From NCBI GenBank assembly GCA_020723485.1, contig DYIU01000002.1:653543-717542 (forward strand): a DNA stretch of 64,000 nt, read 5' to 3'. A model generated the notes under the pieces. It was not told where the DNA came from. It worked only from the letters and a program-made list of their open reading frames with translations, and did no database searches. Within the stretch, counting starts at the first letter, position 1. Each line of letters starts with the position of its first letter. Position numbers and translations under genes: made by a program. This DNA comes from Acidimicrobium ferrooxidans. GTDB taxonomy: Bacteria > Actinomycetota > Geothermincolia > Fen-727 > Anoxymicrobiaceae. This document shows positions 51,351 through 59,291 of the stretch, in pieces.

Positions 51351-51438
51351 TATCCGGGGTCACGTCTTGTTTGTTCATGTCCAGGATCTCATCGGCTGAA
51401 TGAAGGGCGAATAGAATAAGACGTGCCCCCGGATATTA
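51348..51438. repeat. Palindrome sharing both convergent stop codons
   Basis: The 21-bp arms 51348-51368 and 51418-51438 are inverted copies with one mismatch (T at 51360 against C at 51426). The left arm starts with the TAA stop of mutM and the right arm ends with the TAA (plus-strand TTA) of the aldolase gene. The GGGGTCA of the left arm links it to the other palindromes in the window. Confidence 0.85.
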
Positions 51439-52059
51439 CGCTTCGTACTCCGCGGCCATGAACGGCACGATCTTCGGGCCGCCGAGGACGTTCGACATGA
51501 TGTAGATCGAGGCCGCCCTCTCGACTATCTCAGCGTGGAGAAGGGCGTCCCTGATCTTCTGTCCGACGGCGACCACACCGTGGTGAGCCAGGAGACAGGC
51601 GTTCCTGTTCCCCAGGGCGGCGACCGCGTTCTGCGCCAGGTCCTTCGTCCCGGGCATGGCATACTCGCCGAGTTCCACGGCGCCCAGCAGGGTAAACACC
51701 TGCTCCTCGAGGATGGGTGGTATGCTCTTTCCGGCGATGGCCACCGCGGTGCCCATGGTCTGGTGGGTGTGAACGATGCCCCCGACCTCCGGCCGCGCTT
51801 CGTAGATCGCCAGGTGCATGTTTATCTCGATGGACGGCTTATGCCTGCCTTCCACCTGCTCGCCGGCCATGTTCATCACGCAGATGTCCTCGTGCAGCAT
51901 CAGCTCGTACTCGAGGGACGTGGGGGTGATCACGATGTAGTTTGTATTCGGTACCCTCACCGAGCAGTTGCCGGATGTCCCCGCCACCAGCCCTCGACGC
52001 GCCATCTCCTGGCCGGTGGTCAGGACTTCCTTCATAGCCTCGAGAACCATCTCGTCCAT
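51436..52059 (-). CDS. Class II aldolase/adducin-family protein
   Basis: A 207-residue zinc aldolase or epimerase related to L-fuculose-1-phosphate aldolase and ribulose-phosphate epimerase. Features are VAGTSGNCSVRV, the zinc histidines in VHTHQTMGTAVA and LLAHHGVVAVG, and the acidic residue in PSIEINMHLAIY. ATG 52059 follows AAGGGAG at 6 bases; a longer reading to 52257 overlaps the divergent kinase region. With xylulokinase and ribokinase nearby it probably acts in deoxy-sugar or pentose-phosphate breakdown. Confidence 0.87.
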   Translation of the reverse strand: MDEMVLEAMKEVLTTGQEMARRGLVAGTSGNCSVRVPNTNYIVITPTSLEYELMLHEDICVMNMAGEQVEGRHKPSIEINMHLAIYEARPEVGGIVHTHQTMGTAVAIAGKSIPPILEEQVFTLLGAVELGEYAMPGTKDLAQNAVAALGNRNACLLAHHGVVAVGQKIRDALLHAEIVERAASIYIMSNVLGGPKIVPFMAAEYEA

Positions 52060-52222
52060 GCCGTTCTCCCTTCGAATGGAACGGGTCAGCCCGTTTGAGT
52101 GTCTTGTCGCGGAGCTCCGGGCCCATGCGGGCCCTTCCACGCCGTGGTTAATGTTACCATAGTCCCCTCGGAGAACTGACACCGTGGAGACACTCATGGC
52201 CGTGCCGCACGGAGGCCCTTTC

Positions 52223-53725
52223 ATGGCGGGTCTCGACCTGGGAACGACCGGCGCCAAGGCGGGGATCGTCGACGCCGGGGGCTCGATCGTGTCAGCCGCC
52301 TCGGCGGCCTACAACACGTCCACCCCGCGGCCCGGCTGGGCCGAGCAGGACCCCTCGGACTGGTGGACGGCCGCCTGCACCGCGCTGAGACGGGCCCTCT
52401 CCGCTGTGTCACTGGACGCCGGTGAGATTGCGGGTATGGGGCTGTCCGGACAGATGCACGGCTCTGTCTTCCTTGACGAGCGCGGAGATGTCATAAGGCC
52501 GTGCATCCTCTGGTGCGACCAGCGCACCTCCAGGCAGTGCACCTGGATAACCTCCGAAGTCGGGACCGGCAACCTGGCAGCCTGGGTCCAGAACCCGGCC
52601 CTTGAGGGGTTCACCGCCCCCAAGGTCCTGTGGCTGCGCGAGAACGAGCCCGAGGCCTACCGTCAGGTGCGCCGGCTCCTGCTCCCCAAAGACTACGTCA
52701 ACCTGCTCCTCACCGGCGCCGCCGCCACCGAGGTATCAGACGCCTCCGGCACCCTCCTCTTCGACGTTGCGCGCCGGGAATGGTCGGGCCCTATGCTGGA
52801 GAAGCTCGGCATACCCTCCGAGTGGCTGCCGCCTGTATTCGAGTCCGGCGAGCCCGTGGGAACCGTATCCGCCCGGGCCGCCGGGGAGACCGGCCTCAAG
52901 GCCGGAACGCCGGTCGCGGCGGGCGGGGCCGACAACGCGTGCGGCGCGCTCGGGATGGGGGTGCTCGCCTCGGGGAGGGCGGCAGTGAGCATCGGCTCTT
53001 CCGGTACGGTGCTGGCCCCAACGGCTTCGCCGAGCGTCGACCCGGGTATGAGGCTCCACACCTTCTGTCATGCGGTACCCGGGACGTGGTACATGATGGG
53101 TGTGATGCTCTCGGCGGGTCTCGCCCTGCGGTGGTTCCGCGACGAGCTGGGTGAACCGGAGAAGAGCGCGGCCGCGCTGAAGGACGCGGACGCGTATGAC
53201 CTGCTGGTGCAGACCGCCTCACTCGCCCCTGCAGGCAGCGGGGGCCTGCTCTTCCTCCCGTATCTCACCGGTGAGAGGACCCCACACTCCGACCCGCACG
53301 CGAGAGGTGTTCTCTTCGGCCTCGACCTGACCAAGACGCGCTCCCACGTCATCCGCTCGGTCCTCGAGGGCATCACCTTCGGTCTGAAAGATTCACTCAC
53401 CATCATGACAGACCTGGAACTGCCGCTCTCGTCGGTAGTCTCAGGCGGAGGTGGCTCGAGGTCGCGGTTCTGGAGGCAGATGCAGTCGGACGTCTTCGAG
53501 ATGCCGCTCGAAGCTGCCGGAACAAGCGACGCCGCGATGCTCGGGGCCGCCATGCTGGGCGGGGTCGCCGGCGGTGTCTTCCCGTCGGTCGCCGAGGCAT
53601 GCGACGCCGCAGTGGCCTTCGGAGAGCACCACGAGCCGGACCCCGGTTCGTTCGAGGTTTACCGGCTCGCGTACTCCCGCTTCAAGGCCCTCTACCCTGC
53701 GGTCAGAGGGCTGTTCGGGGACTAG
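52223..53725 (+). CDS. xylB: Xylulokinase (FGGY family)
   Basis: A 500-residue FGGY carbohydrate kinase. MAGLDLGTTGAKAGI (phosphate loop), GLSGQMHGSVFLD, WCDQRT, GGADNACGALGMG, FLPYLTGERTP and SGGGGSRSRFWRQMQSDVF are typical of XylB, which phosphorylates D-xylulose. The ATG at 52223 has GGAGG 7 bases upstream and gives the normal family N-terminus; starts at 52184 and 52196 are alternatives. It is divergent from the aldolase. The stop overlaps the convergent lipoprotein gene by 4 bases. Confidence 0.88.
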   Translation: MAGLDLGTTGAKAGIVDAGGSIVSAASAAYNTSTPRPGWAEQDPSDWWTAACTALRRALSAVSLDAGEIAGMGLSGQMHGSVFLDERGDVIRPCILWCDQRTSRQCTWITSEVGTGNLAAWVQNPALEGFTAPKVLWLRENEPEAYRQVRRLLLPKDYVNLLLTGAAATEVSDASGTLLFDVARREWSGPMLEKLGIPSEWLPPVFESGEPVGTVSARAAGETGLKAGTPVAAGGADNACGALGMGVLASGRAAVSIGSSGTVLAPTASPSVDPGMRLHTFCHAVPGTWYMMGVMLSAGLALRWFRDELGEPEKSAAALKDADAYDLLVQTASLAPAGSGGLLFLPYLTGERTPHSDPHARGVLFGLDLTKTRSHVIRSVLEGITFGLKDSLTIMTDLELPLSSVVSGGGGSRSRFWRQMQSDVFEMPLEAAGTSDAAMLGAAMLGGVAGGVFPSVAEACDAAVAFGEHHEPDPGSFEVYRLAYSRFKALYPAVRGLFGD

Positions 53726-54285
53726 TATTCCAGGTTGTTTTCCTTCTTTATCTGCTGGGCTTCGTTGTACGCCTTCTCGAGCTCGGACTGCAGCTCCTGC
53801 AGCTGCACCACCGTGGCCGAGTTCGCCTGGAACCACTGGGCGATGGCGGCCTGGTTGCCGGACTGGACCACCGGCATCAACGAATCAAGCAGGCTCTTTA
53901 TGCCCTTCAGGGCGGCAGTGTCCGCGTCCACTGTCTTAACCATTGCGTCCGCGTACTGCTTGTAGTCCTCCACCCCGTTCAGGCTGTCGACCTTGACGTA
54001 CTGCTCCCTTATGCCAGGCAGGTCCGCGAGACCCTTCTGGATGATCGCGTCGGCCTGCTGGAGGCCCGCCACGGTGAGAACCGCGTAATTCCCGGCCATC
54101 GCCCCCGCGAGCATCGGGGTCAGGATGGACTCCAGCTCCTGCGTGTTCTTCTGCGATGCCGCATAGTCGGCGTCAGCCGCCTTGAGATAATCCTGGGCCT
54201 GTTGCGTATCTCCCCCGCACCCGACCACCGCGAGGGCGGCAAGCCCCAGCACGACCACCAACACCAACGCGAGCAACTTCTTCAC
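53722..54285 (-). CDS. Helical lipoprotein, 187 aa
   Basis: An exported lipoprotein: MKKLLALVLVVVLGLAALAVVGCGG gives a classical signal with VVGC lipobox. The mature part is almost entirely amphipathic helix (QDYLKAADADYAASQKNTQELE, LQELQSELEKAYNEAQQIKKE) and probably forms a helical bundle. The GTG start has AAAGGGGG upstream. No family recognised. It overlaps the end of xylB by 4 bases. Confidence 0.8.
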   Translation of the reverse strand: MKKLLALVLVVVLGLAALAVVGCGGDTQQAQDYLKAADADYAASQKNTQELESILTPMLAGAMAGNYAVLTVAGLQQADAIIQKGLADLPGIREQYVKVDSLNGVEDYKQYADAMVKTVDADTAALKGIKSLLDSLMPVVQSGNQAAIAQWFQANSATVVQLQELQSELEKAYNEAQQIKKENNLEY

Positions 54286-54483
54286 GGCGCCCCCTTTCCT
54301 CTCCTGCCAGATAAAACGCCGGCGCCCTCGCCGGCGGTAACAACTGTATCATTAATTCGACAAACACAAATCATGACCTACGTCGCGCGGGCTCCGGGCT
54401 CCCGCGTACCCCCGTTAGCCTTGCCGCACGCATGCCAATACCGCATAATTGCACTTATTCTTCAGGCACTTCGGAGGGGAGCC

Positions 54484-54969
54484 GTGAGAAACGATAAGTA
54501 CCCGGACGTGGTGGATGTCCTGGTGGAGGTCCCGAAGGGCAGCCGCAACAAGTACGAGTTCGACCATGACAGCGGGCGCATAAAGCTCAACCGGGTCCTG
54601 TACAGCGCGGTGCATTACCCGGCGGACTACGGGTTCATCCAGGGCACTCTCGCGGAGGACGGGGACGAGGTGGACATCCTGGTGCTGCTGGAGGAGCCCA
54701 CGTTCTCCGGCTGCCTGATGGACGCCAAGCCAATAGGGATGCTCGTCATGAGGGATGACAAGGGCGCGGACAACAAGGTACTCGGCGTGGCCGTAAACGA
54801 CCCGCGTTGGAGGTACGTGAACGACATCCACGACCTCCCCCCGCACCTGCTGAACGAGATCGAGAACTTCTTCCTGACCTACAAGAGGCTCGAGGCGAAG
54901 GTCGTCACGAGCGAGGGCTGGCAGGACGCCTCGAAGACCAAGGCGTACCTCAACGCGTCAGTGGTCTGA
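54484..54969 (+). CDS. ppa: Inorganic pyrophosphatase
   Basis: A 161-residue class I soluble pyrophosphatase that hydrolyses PPi and pulls biosynthetic reactions forward. VEVPKGSRNKYEFD (substrate Lys/Arg), HYPADYGFIQGTLAEDGDEVDILVL (metal-binding aspartates) and DDKGADNKVLGVAVNDPRW are characteristic. The GTG at 54484 has GGAGGGG close upstream; any longer frame would run back through the lipoprotein and xylB. It is monocistronic by spacing. Confidence 0.93.
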   Translation: MRNDKYPDVVDVLVEVPKGSRNKYEFDHDSGRIKLNRVLYSAVHYPADYGFIQGTLAEDGDEVDILVLLEEPTFSGCLMDAKPIGMLVMRDDKGADNKVLGVAVNDPRWRYVNDIHDLPPHLLNEIENFFLTYKRLEAKVVTSEGWQDASKTKAYLNASVV

Positions 54970-54980
54970 GACGCCACACG

Positions 54981-55475
54981 TCACTCATTGCCATCACTGA
55001 GGGTATGACCCCGGGCGGCGAGCTCCTCATCCCCGTACAGCCTTCCAGCATGCCGGAGCTCCTCGCAGCCTGAGGGCTCATCGCATTTCCGCCATTTGCG
55101 CCTCTCCACGGGAGCGCGCCTCACATAGATTACAGACAGCACGGTGATCGGCAGAAGGCTCGCGAGCATTATGGCGAACCCGGCCGTCATCCCCCAGTCC
55201 CCCGTCAATGCCCTGTATACGAGGAAGCCCGTGATCATCGTGCACGATATTAGAAGCTGTGCCATGCCTTTCTTGCGCTTCTCCCCGATATCCCGGGCAT
55301 CCGCCTGGTCCACCTCTTTCGGCCTGAGGAGGACCACGACGATGAGTATCACCGAGCCCACAAAGGGAAGCGATACGAACACGCGGTTGTGCGTGAAGTT
55401 ATATCCCATGACCGCTAAGAACGTGGCGGTAACCAGGGCCACCCTGGCGGTGACCTGCCTGGCCCTCTCGAGCAT
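54981..55475 (-). CDS. Hypothetical membrane protein, 164 aa
   Basis: A protein with about four hydrophobic segments (ALVTATFLAVMGYNF, FVGSVILIVVVLL, LISCTMITGFLVY, FAIMLASLLPITVLSVIYV), a charged loop (RPKEVDQADARDIGEKRKKG) and a long polar C-terminal tail with cysteines. ATG 55475 has AAAGG 7 bases upstream; a longer frame would overlap pabA. No family recognised. It converges with the pyrophosphatase gene. Confidence 0.65.
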   Translation of the reverse strand: MLERARQVTARVALVTATFLAVMGYNFTHNRVFVSLPFVGSVILIVVVLLRPKEVDQADARDIGEKRKKGMAQLLISCTMITGFLVYRALTGDWGMTAGFAIMLASLLPITVLSVIYVRRAPVERRKWRKCDEPSGCEELRHAGRLYGDEELAARGHTLSDGNE

Positions 55476-55573
55476 GCCTGAGCCTTTCCGTGAAACGCAC
55501 TGGAATTTGCGTCCCGTCTCGATTACAATACTCGCCTGAATCATATAACCGATAAAGAAACGGTATGTAAAGG

Positions 55574-55616
55574 CGCCAGCGATGGCGGCACCCAGCCGGA
55601 GAGGCTGGGTTTTTTT
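55574..55616 (+). terminator. Leader hairpin and intrinsic terminator before the pab operon
   Basis: A small hairpin with a GNRA loop (CGCCA-GCGA-TGGCG, 55574-55587) is followed by CCCAGCC-GGAGA-GGCTGGG (55591-55609) and seven T (55610-55616). This is a textbook intrinsic terminator in the plus direction, yet it ends only 12 bases before the pabA start, inside its leader and abutting its ribosome site. That position suggests attenuation of the operon, unless transcription starts downstream of it. Confidence 0.65.
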
Positions 55617-55628
55617 CTTGGAGGTGGG

Positions 55629-56200
<572 letters not shown>

Positions 56201-56204
<4 letters not shown>

Positions 56205-57658
56205 TGTCGACCGAAGGCGCTGCGAGGACGGTAGAGCGGTCTGTGGAGCTGGACGTGGTCGCGGTCGAGCTCGACGACGGCCGTGAGATGGTGGAGCTCT
56301 TTGACGAGGTGGCGCACCTCCCATATTCCTGTTTCCTGGATTCGAGCCTCCCCATGGAGAGGTTCGGCAACCACTCTTTCATCGGGTTCGACCCTTATCT
56401 CGTGCTGACCACACAGGGCCGCACGGCGACCTTCGACTACCGGGACGCGGGTGCGGTCTCGAGGGAGATGGACCCGTTCGACGCCTTGAGAGCCGCGGCA
56501 AGAGAGAGGGTGGTATGTCCCGGTGAGCGGCCTGCCGACCTGCCCCCATTCGCCGCCGGCGGCATCGGGTACCTCTCCTATGAGCTCGGACGTTACATAG
56601 AGAGGCTCCCGGCGAGCGTCGAGGACGACCTGCTGCTCCCGGAGCTCGGCTTCTGTTTCTTCGACACCGTGATAGCCGCCGACCTGCGGTCCGGCAGAAA
56701 ATGGCTCGTGGCCTCGGCGCCGCGGGGGGGGAATCCGCTTCAGCTGGTAGAGAGGGCGCTCGAGCGGATCGCTCCGGGCGCGGGCCGGGGACGGGCGGGG
56801 GGCCCTCCCCAGGCAGCCGAGGACACAGACCTCGAGTTCGAATCAGGGTTCTCCAGGGATGAGTACCTCGATTCCGTCCGGGCGGTCAAGGAGTACATCC
56901 TCGCGGGGGACATCTACCAGGCGAACCTTTCCCAGCGGTTCAGCGCCCCCCTGCTGGAGCCGGCCTGGAGCCTGTATCGACGCTTGAGAGTCCTCAACGC
57001 CGCCCCGTTCAGCGCTTACCTCAACTTCGGCGGCTTCGCGGTGGCCTCCTCTTCCCCGGAGAGGTTCATGAAAGTGGACGGGCGCCTTGTGGAAACCCGG
57101 CCGATCAAGGGGACTACGCGCAGAAGCGACGACCCGGCCGAGGACGAGGGTTACCGGCAGCAGCTGCTCTCGAGCGCGAAGGACCGCGCCGAGCTGTCCA
57201 TGATAGTGGACCTCGAGCGCAACGACCTGGGCCGTGTCTGCGACTACGGCAGCGTCGAGGTCGCGGAGCACGCCGTGCTCGAGTCCTACGCGACGGTCCA
57301 CCACCTGGTCTCGACGGTGACAGGAAACCTGCACGAGGGAAAGGACCTCGTAGACCTGCTCAGGGCATCCTGGCCGGGCGGCTCGATAACCGGAGCCCCC
57401 AAGATACGCTCGATGGAGATAATCGACGAGCTCGAGCCCACCGCCAGGAGCGTGTACACCGGCGGTATCGGTTACCTGGGTTTCGACGGCACCCACGATA
57501 TCAACATCGCTATCAGGACCATGATAATCACCGGAGGGCGTGTCTTCTTCCAGGTCGGCGGCGGTATAGTCGCGGACAGCGACCCCGAGTCCGAGTTCCA
57601 GGAGACCCTTGACAAGGGCAAGGCGCTGTTCGCGGCGGTGACCGGCCAGAAAGCCTGA
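56201..57658 (+). CDS. pabB: Aminodeoxychorismate synthase component I
   Basis: A 485-residue chorismate-utilising enzyme making 4-amino-4-deoxychorismate from chorismate and ammonia. The PIKGT motif with Lys303 separates PabB from TrpE (PLAGT). Other family marks are SFIGFDPYLVL, GDIYQANLSQRF, SSSPERFM, MIVDLERNDLGRVC, and PGGSITGAPKIRSMEIIDELE. It is coupled to pabA by overlapping codons. A 41-bp gap with a TAGAAT word precedes pabC. Confidence 0.92.
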
Positions 57659-57698
57659 TAGAATCAGGAAGTAGGTGCCGAACTGACAGGTGGTGGGA

Positions 57699-58574
57699 TT
57701 GAACGAGGAACAGGTATTCATCAACGGAGAGATGGTCCCGCTGGCGGAGGCGCTGCTCCCGGTCGACGACCGCGCGTCGCTTTTCGGCGACTCGGCCTTC
57801 GAGACCGTTCGCGCATACGACGGCCAGCCGTTCCGCCTGTGGCGCCACCTGGAGAGGCTCGCCGAGACCTGCAGGCTGCTCCGCATCGAGCTGCCGCTCT
57901 CTTCGATGGAGCTGACTGCTACAGTCGCCCTCATCCTGGGCGAGAACGGGCTGGATTCCATCGGGAACGCAAGGGTCCGCATTACGGTGACAGGTGGGGT
58001 CTCGCACGGACCGAAAGGCCTGGATCGCGGGGGCCGGCCTTCGGTCGTCATCACCGCGCGTCACTACGAGCCTCCCACCTCGGAGCAGTACGAGCGCGGG
58101 CTGTCGCTGGCCATCTCCGGTATAAAGCGCAACACGTCCTCGCCTCTCTCGCAGATCAAGACAGGCAATTACATGGACTCGATGTTCGCCCGCCAGGAGG
58201 CCCTCGACCGGGGGCATGACGACGCCGTCATGCTGACCACAGCGGGCAACCTTGCAGAGGCGACGTCTTCCAACCTGTTCATGGTCAAGGACGGTGAGGT
58301 GCTGACCCCCAACATGGGCTGCGCTTTCCTTCCGGGCATCACCAGGGAGGCGCTCATCGAGATATGTCTCGACCAGGGGATTCCCTGCAGGGAGATAATG
58401 GAGGGACCGGAGACGCTCACGAGCGCAGACGAGGTGTTCCTCACCAACAGCATGTTCGAGCTGATGCCGGCATGCAGAGTCGGGACCAACGACGTCCCGT
58501 CCTGTCCCGGGCCCGTCACATTGCGGCTCCACGCCGCGTTCCGGGAACTTGTCGGGCGCGAAGCCCCCTGCTAA
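57699..58574 (+). CDS. pabC: Aminodeoxychorismate lyase-like class IV aminotransferase
   Basis: A 291-residue PLP enzyme of fold IV that releases p-aminobenzoate and pyruvate from aminodeoxychorismate. VFINGEMVPLAEALLPVDDRA and FGDSAFETVRAY open the protein, the PLP lysine is Lys154 in SQIKTGNYMDSM, and EATSSNLFMVKDGEVLTP and FLPGITREAL follow. Branched-chain or D-amino acid aminotransferase activity cannot be excluded, but the operon position supports PabC. The TTG at 57699 is preferred for AGGTGG 5 bases upstream; GTG 57690 is an alternative. Confidence 0.85.
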   Translation: MNEEQVFINGEMVPLAEALLPVDDRASLFGDSAFETVRAYDGQPFRLWRHLERLAETCRLLRIELPLSSMELTATVALILGENGLDSIGNARVRITVTGGVSHGPKGLDRGGRPSVVITARHYEPPTSEQYERGLSLAISGIKRNTSSPLSQIKTGNYMDSMFARQEALDRGHDDAVMLTTAGNLAEATSSNLFMVKDGEVLTPNMGCAFLPGITREALIEICLDQGIPCREIMEGPETLTSADEVFLTNSMFELMPACRVGTNDVPSCPGPVTLRLHAAFRELVGREAPC

Positions 58575-58581
58575 AAAGGAG

Positions 58582-58607
58582 AAAGCCCGGGCGCGAACCC
58601 GGGCTTT
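58582..58607. terminator. Bidirectional intrinsic terminator
   Basis: AAAGCCCGGG-CGCGAA-CCCGGGCTTT is a perfect 10-bp stem with A/T ends between convergent pabC and satP. It can terminate both. Confidence 0.8.
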
Positions 58608-58637
58608 CAGTGACTTCTGATCTCGTGAAACCGAGGC

Positions 58638-59240
58638 TTACAGGTCCTCGGGGTTCTTGTACTCGACGTTCATCGGCCAGATGGGGAGAAGCGTCTTTCC
58701 GTATATCTCGTTGATGTTCTCAGCCATCGCGAGGTACAGGGCGCCTGCGCCGGTGAAGAGCCCGACGATGCCGGCTGCCTTCACTACGCCGGTCAGCTCC
58801 CAGCCTATACCTATCGCCAGCATGAAGAACAGCACCACCAGGGTGATGAAGACGAACTGCAGTACCCTGTTTATCTTGAAGGTTCCGACCGTCATGAAAA
58901 TGGTGAACACGCCCCACAGGACCAGGAACCACGCCAGTCCCTTGCCGGACGCCTCCAGCCCGACCCTGGTGAGCAGCAGCGGTTTGTAGATAACCGTAAA
59001 CGCAAGGGCAATCCAGAAGGTGCCGTAAGCGGTGAACGCAGTCATCCCGAACGTGTTGCCTTTCCTGAACTCCAGGATGCCCGCGATGACCTGCGCCAGC
59101 CCGCCGACGAAGAATCCCATCCCTAGAATCGTCGCGTCCATCTTGAACAACCCGGCGTTGTGCAGGTTCAGAAGCATCGTGGTGAGACCGAAACACGTCA
59201 ACCCGAGTACTGCCGGGTTTGCCAACTTATCCTCTGCCAT
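58638..59240 (-). CDS. satP: Acetate/succinate transporter, GPR1/FUN34/YaaH family
   Basis: A 200-residue six-helix membrane protein. NPAVLGLTCFGLTTMLLNL at the start is a variant of the family NPxPLGL signature, and FWIALAFTV and the AMAENINEIYGK C-terminal helix fit SatP. It carries acetate or succinate across the membrane with protons. ATAGGAG lies directly before the ATG. It is 51 bp behind acs on the same strand, so uptake and activation of acetate are probably one operon. Confidence 0.88.
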   Translation of the reverse strand: MAEDKLANPAVLGLTCFGLTTMLLNLHNAGLFKMDATILGMGFFVGGLAQVIAGILEFRKGNTFGMTAFTAYGTFWIALAFTVIYKPLLLTRVGLEASGKGLAWFLVLWGVFTIFMTVGTFKINRVLQFVFITLVVLFFMLAIGIGWELTGVVKAAGIVGLFTGAGALYLAMAENINEIYGKTLLPIWPMNVEYKNPEDL

Positions 59241-59291
59241 CTCCTATTTCCCTCCTAGAAACTCCGGTCCCGACGTCGAAACGCCGGATGG

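Noticed and set aside
54116-54124. GGGGTCAGG inside the helical lipoprotein gene
   Set aside because: It is in coding sequence with no inverted partner, so a chance match rather than a repeat copy.
53599-54483. A long rightward frame joined to the pyrophosphatase
   Set aside because: It overlaps xylB and the lipoprotein in other frames, and the pyrophosphatase has its own GTG start with GGAGGGG at 54484.
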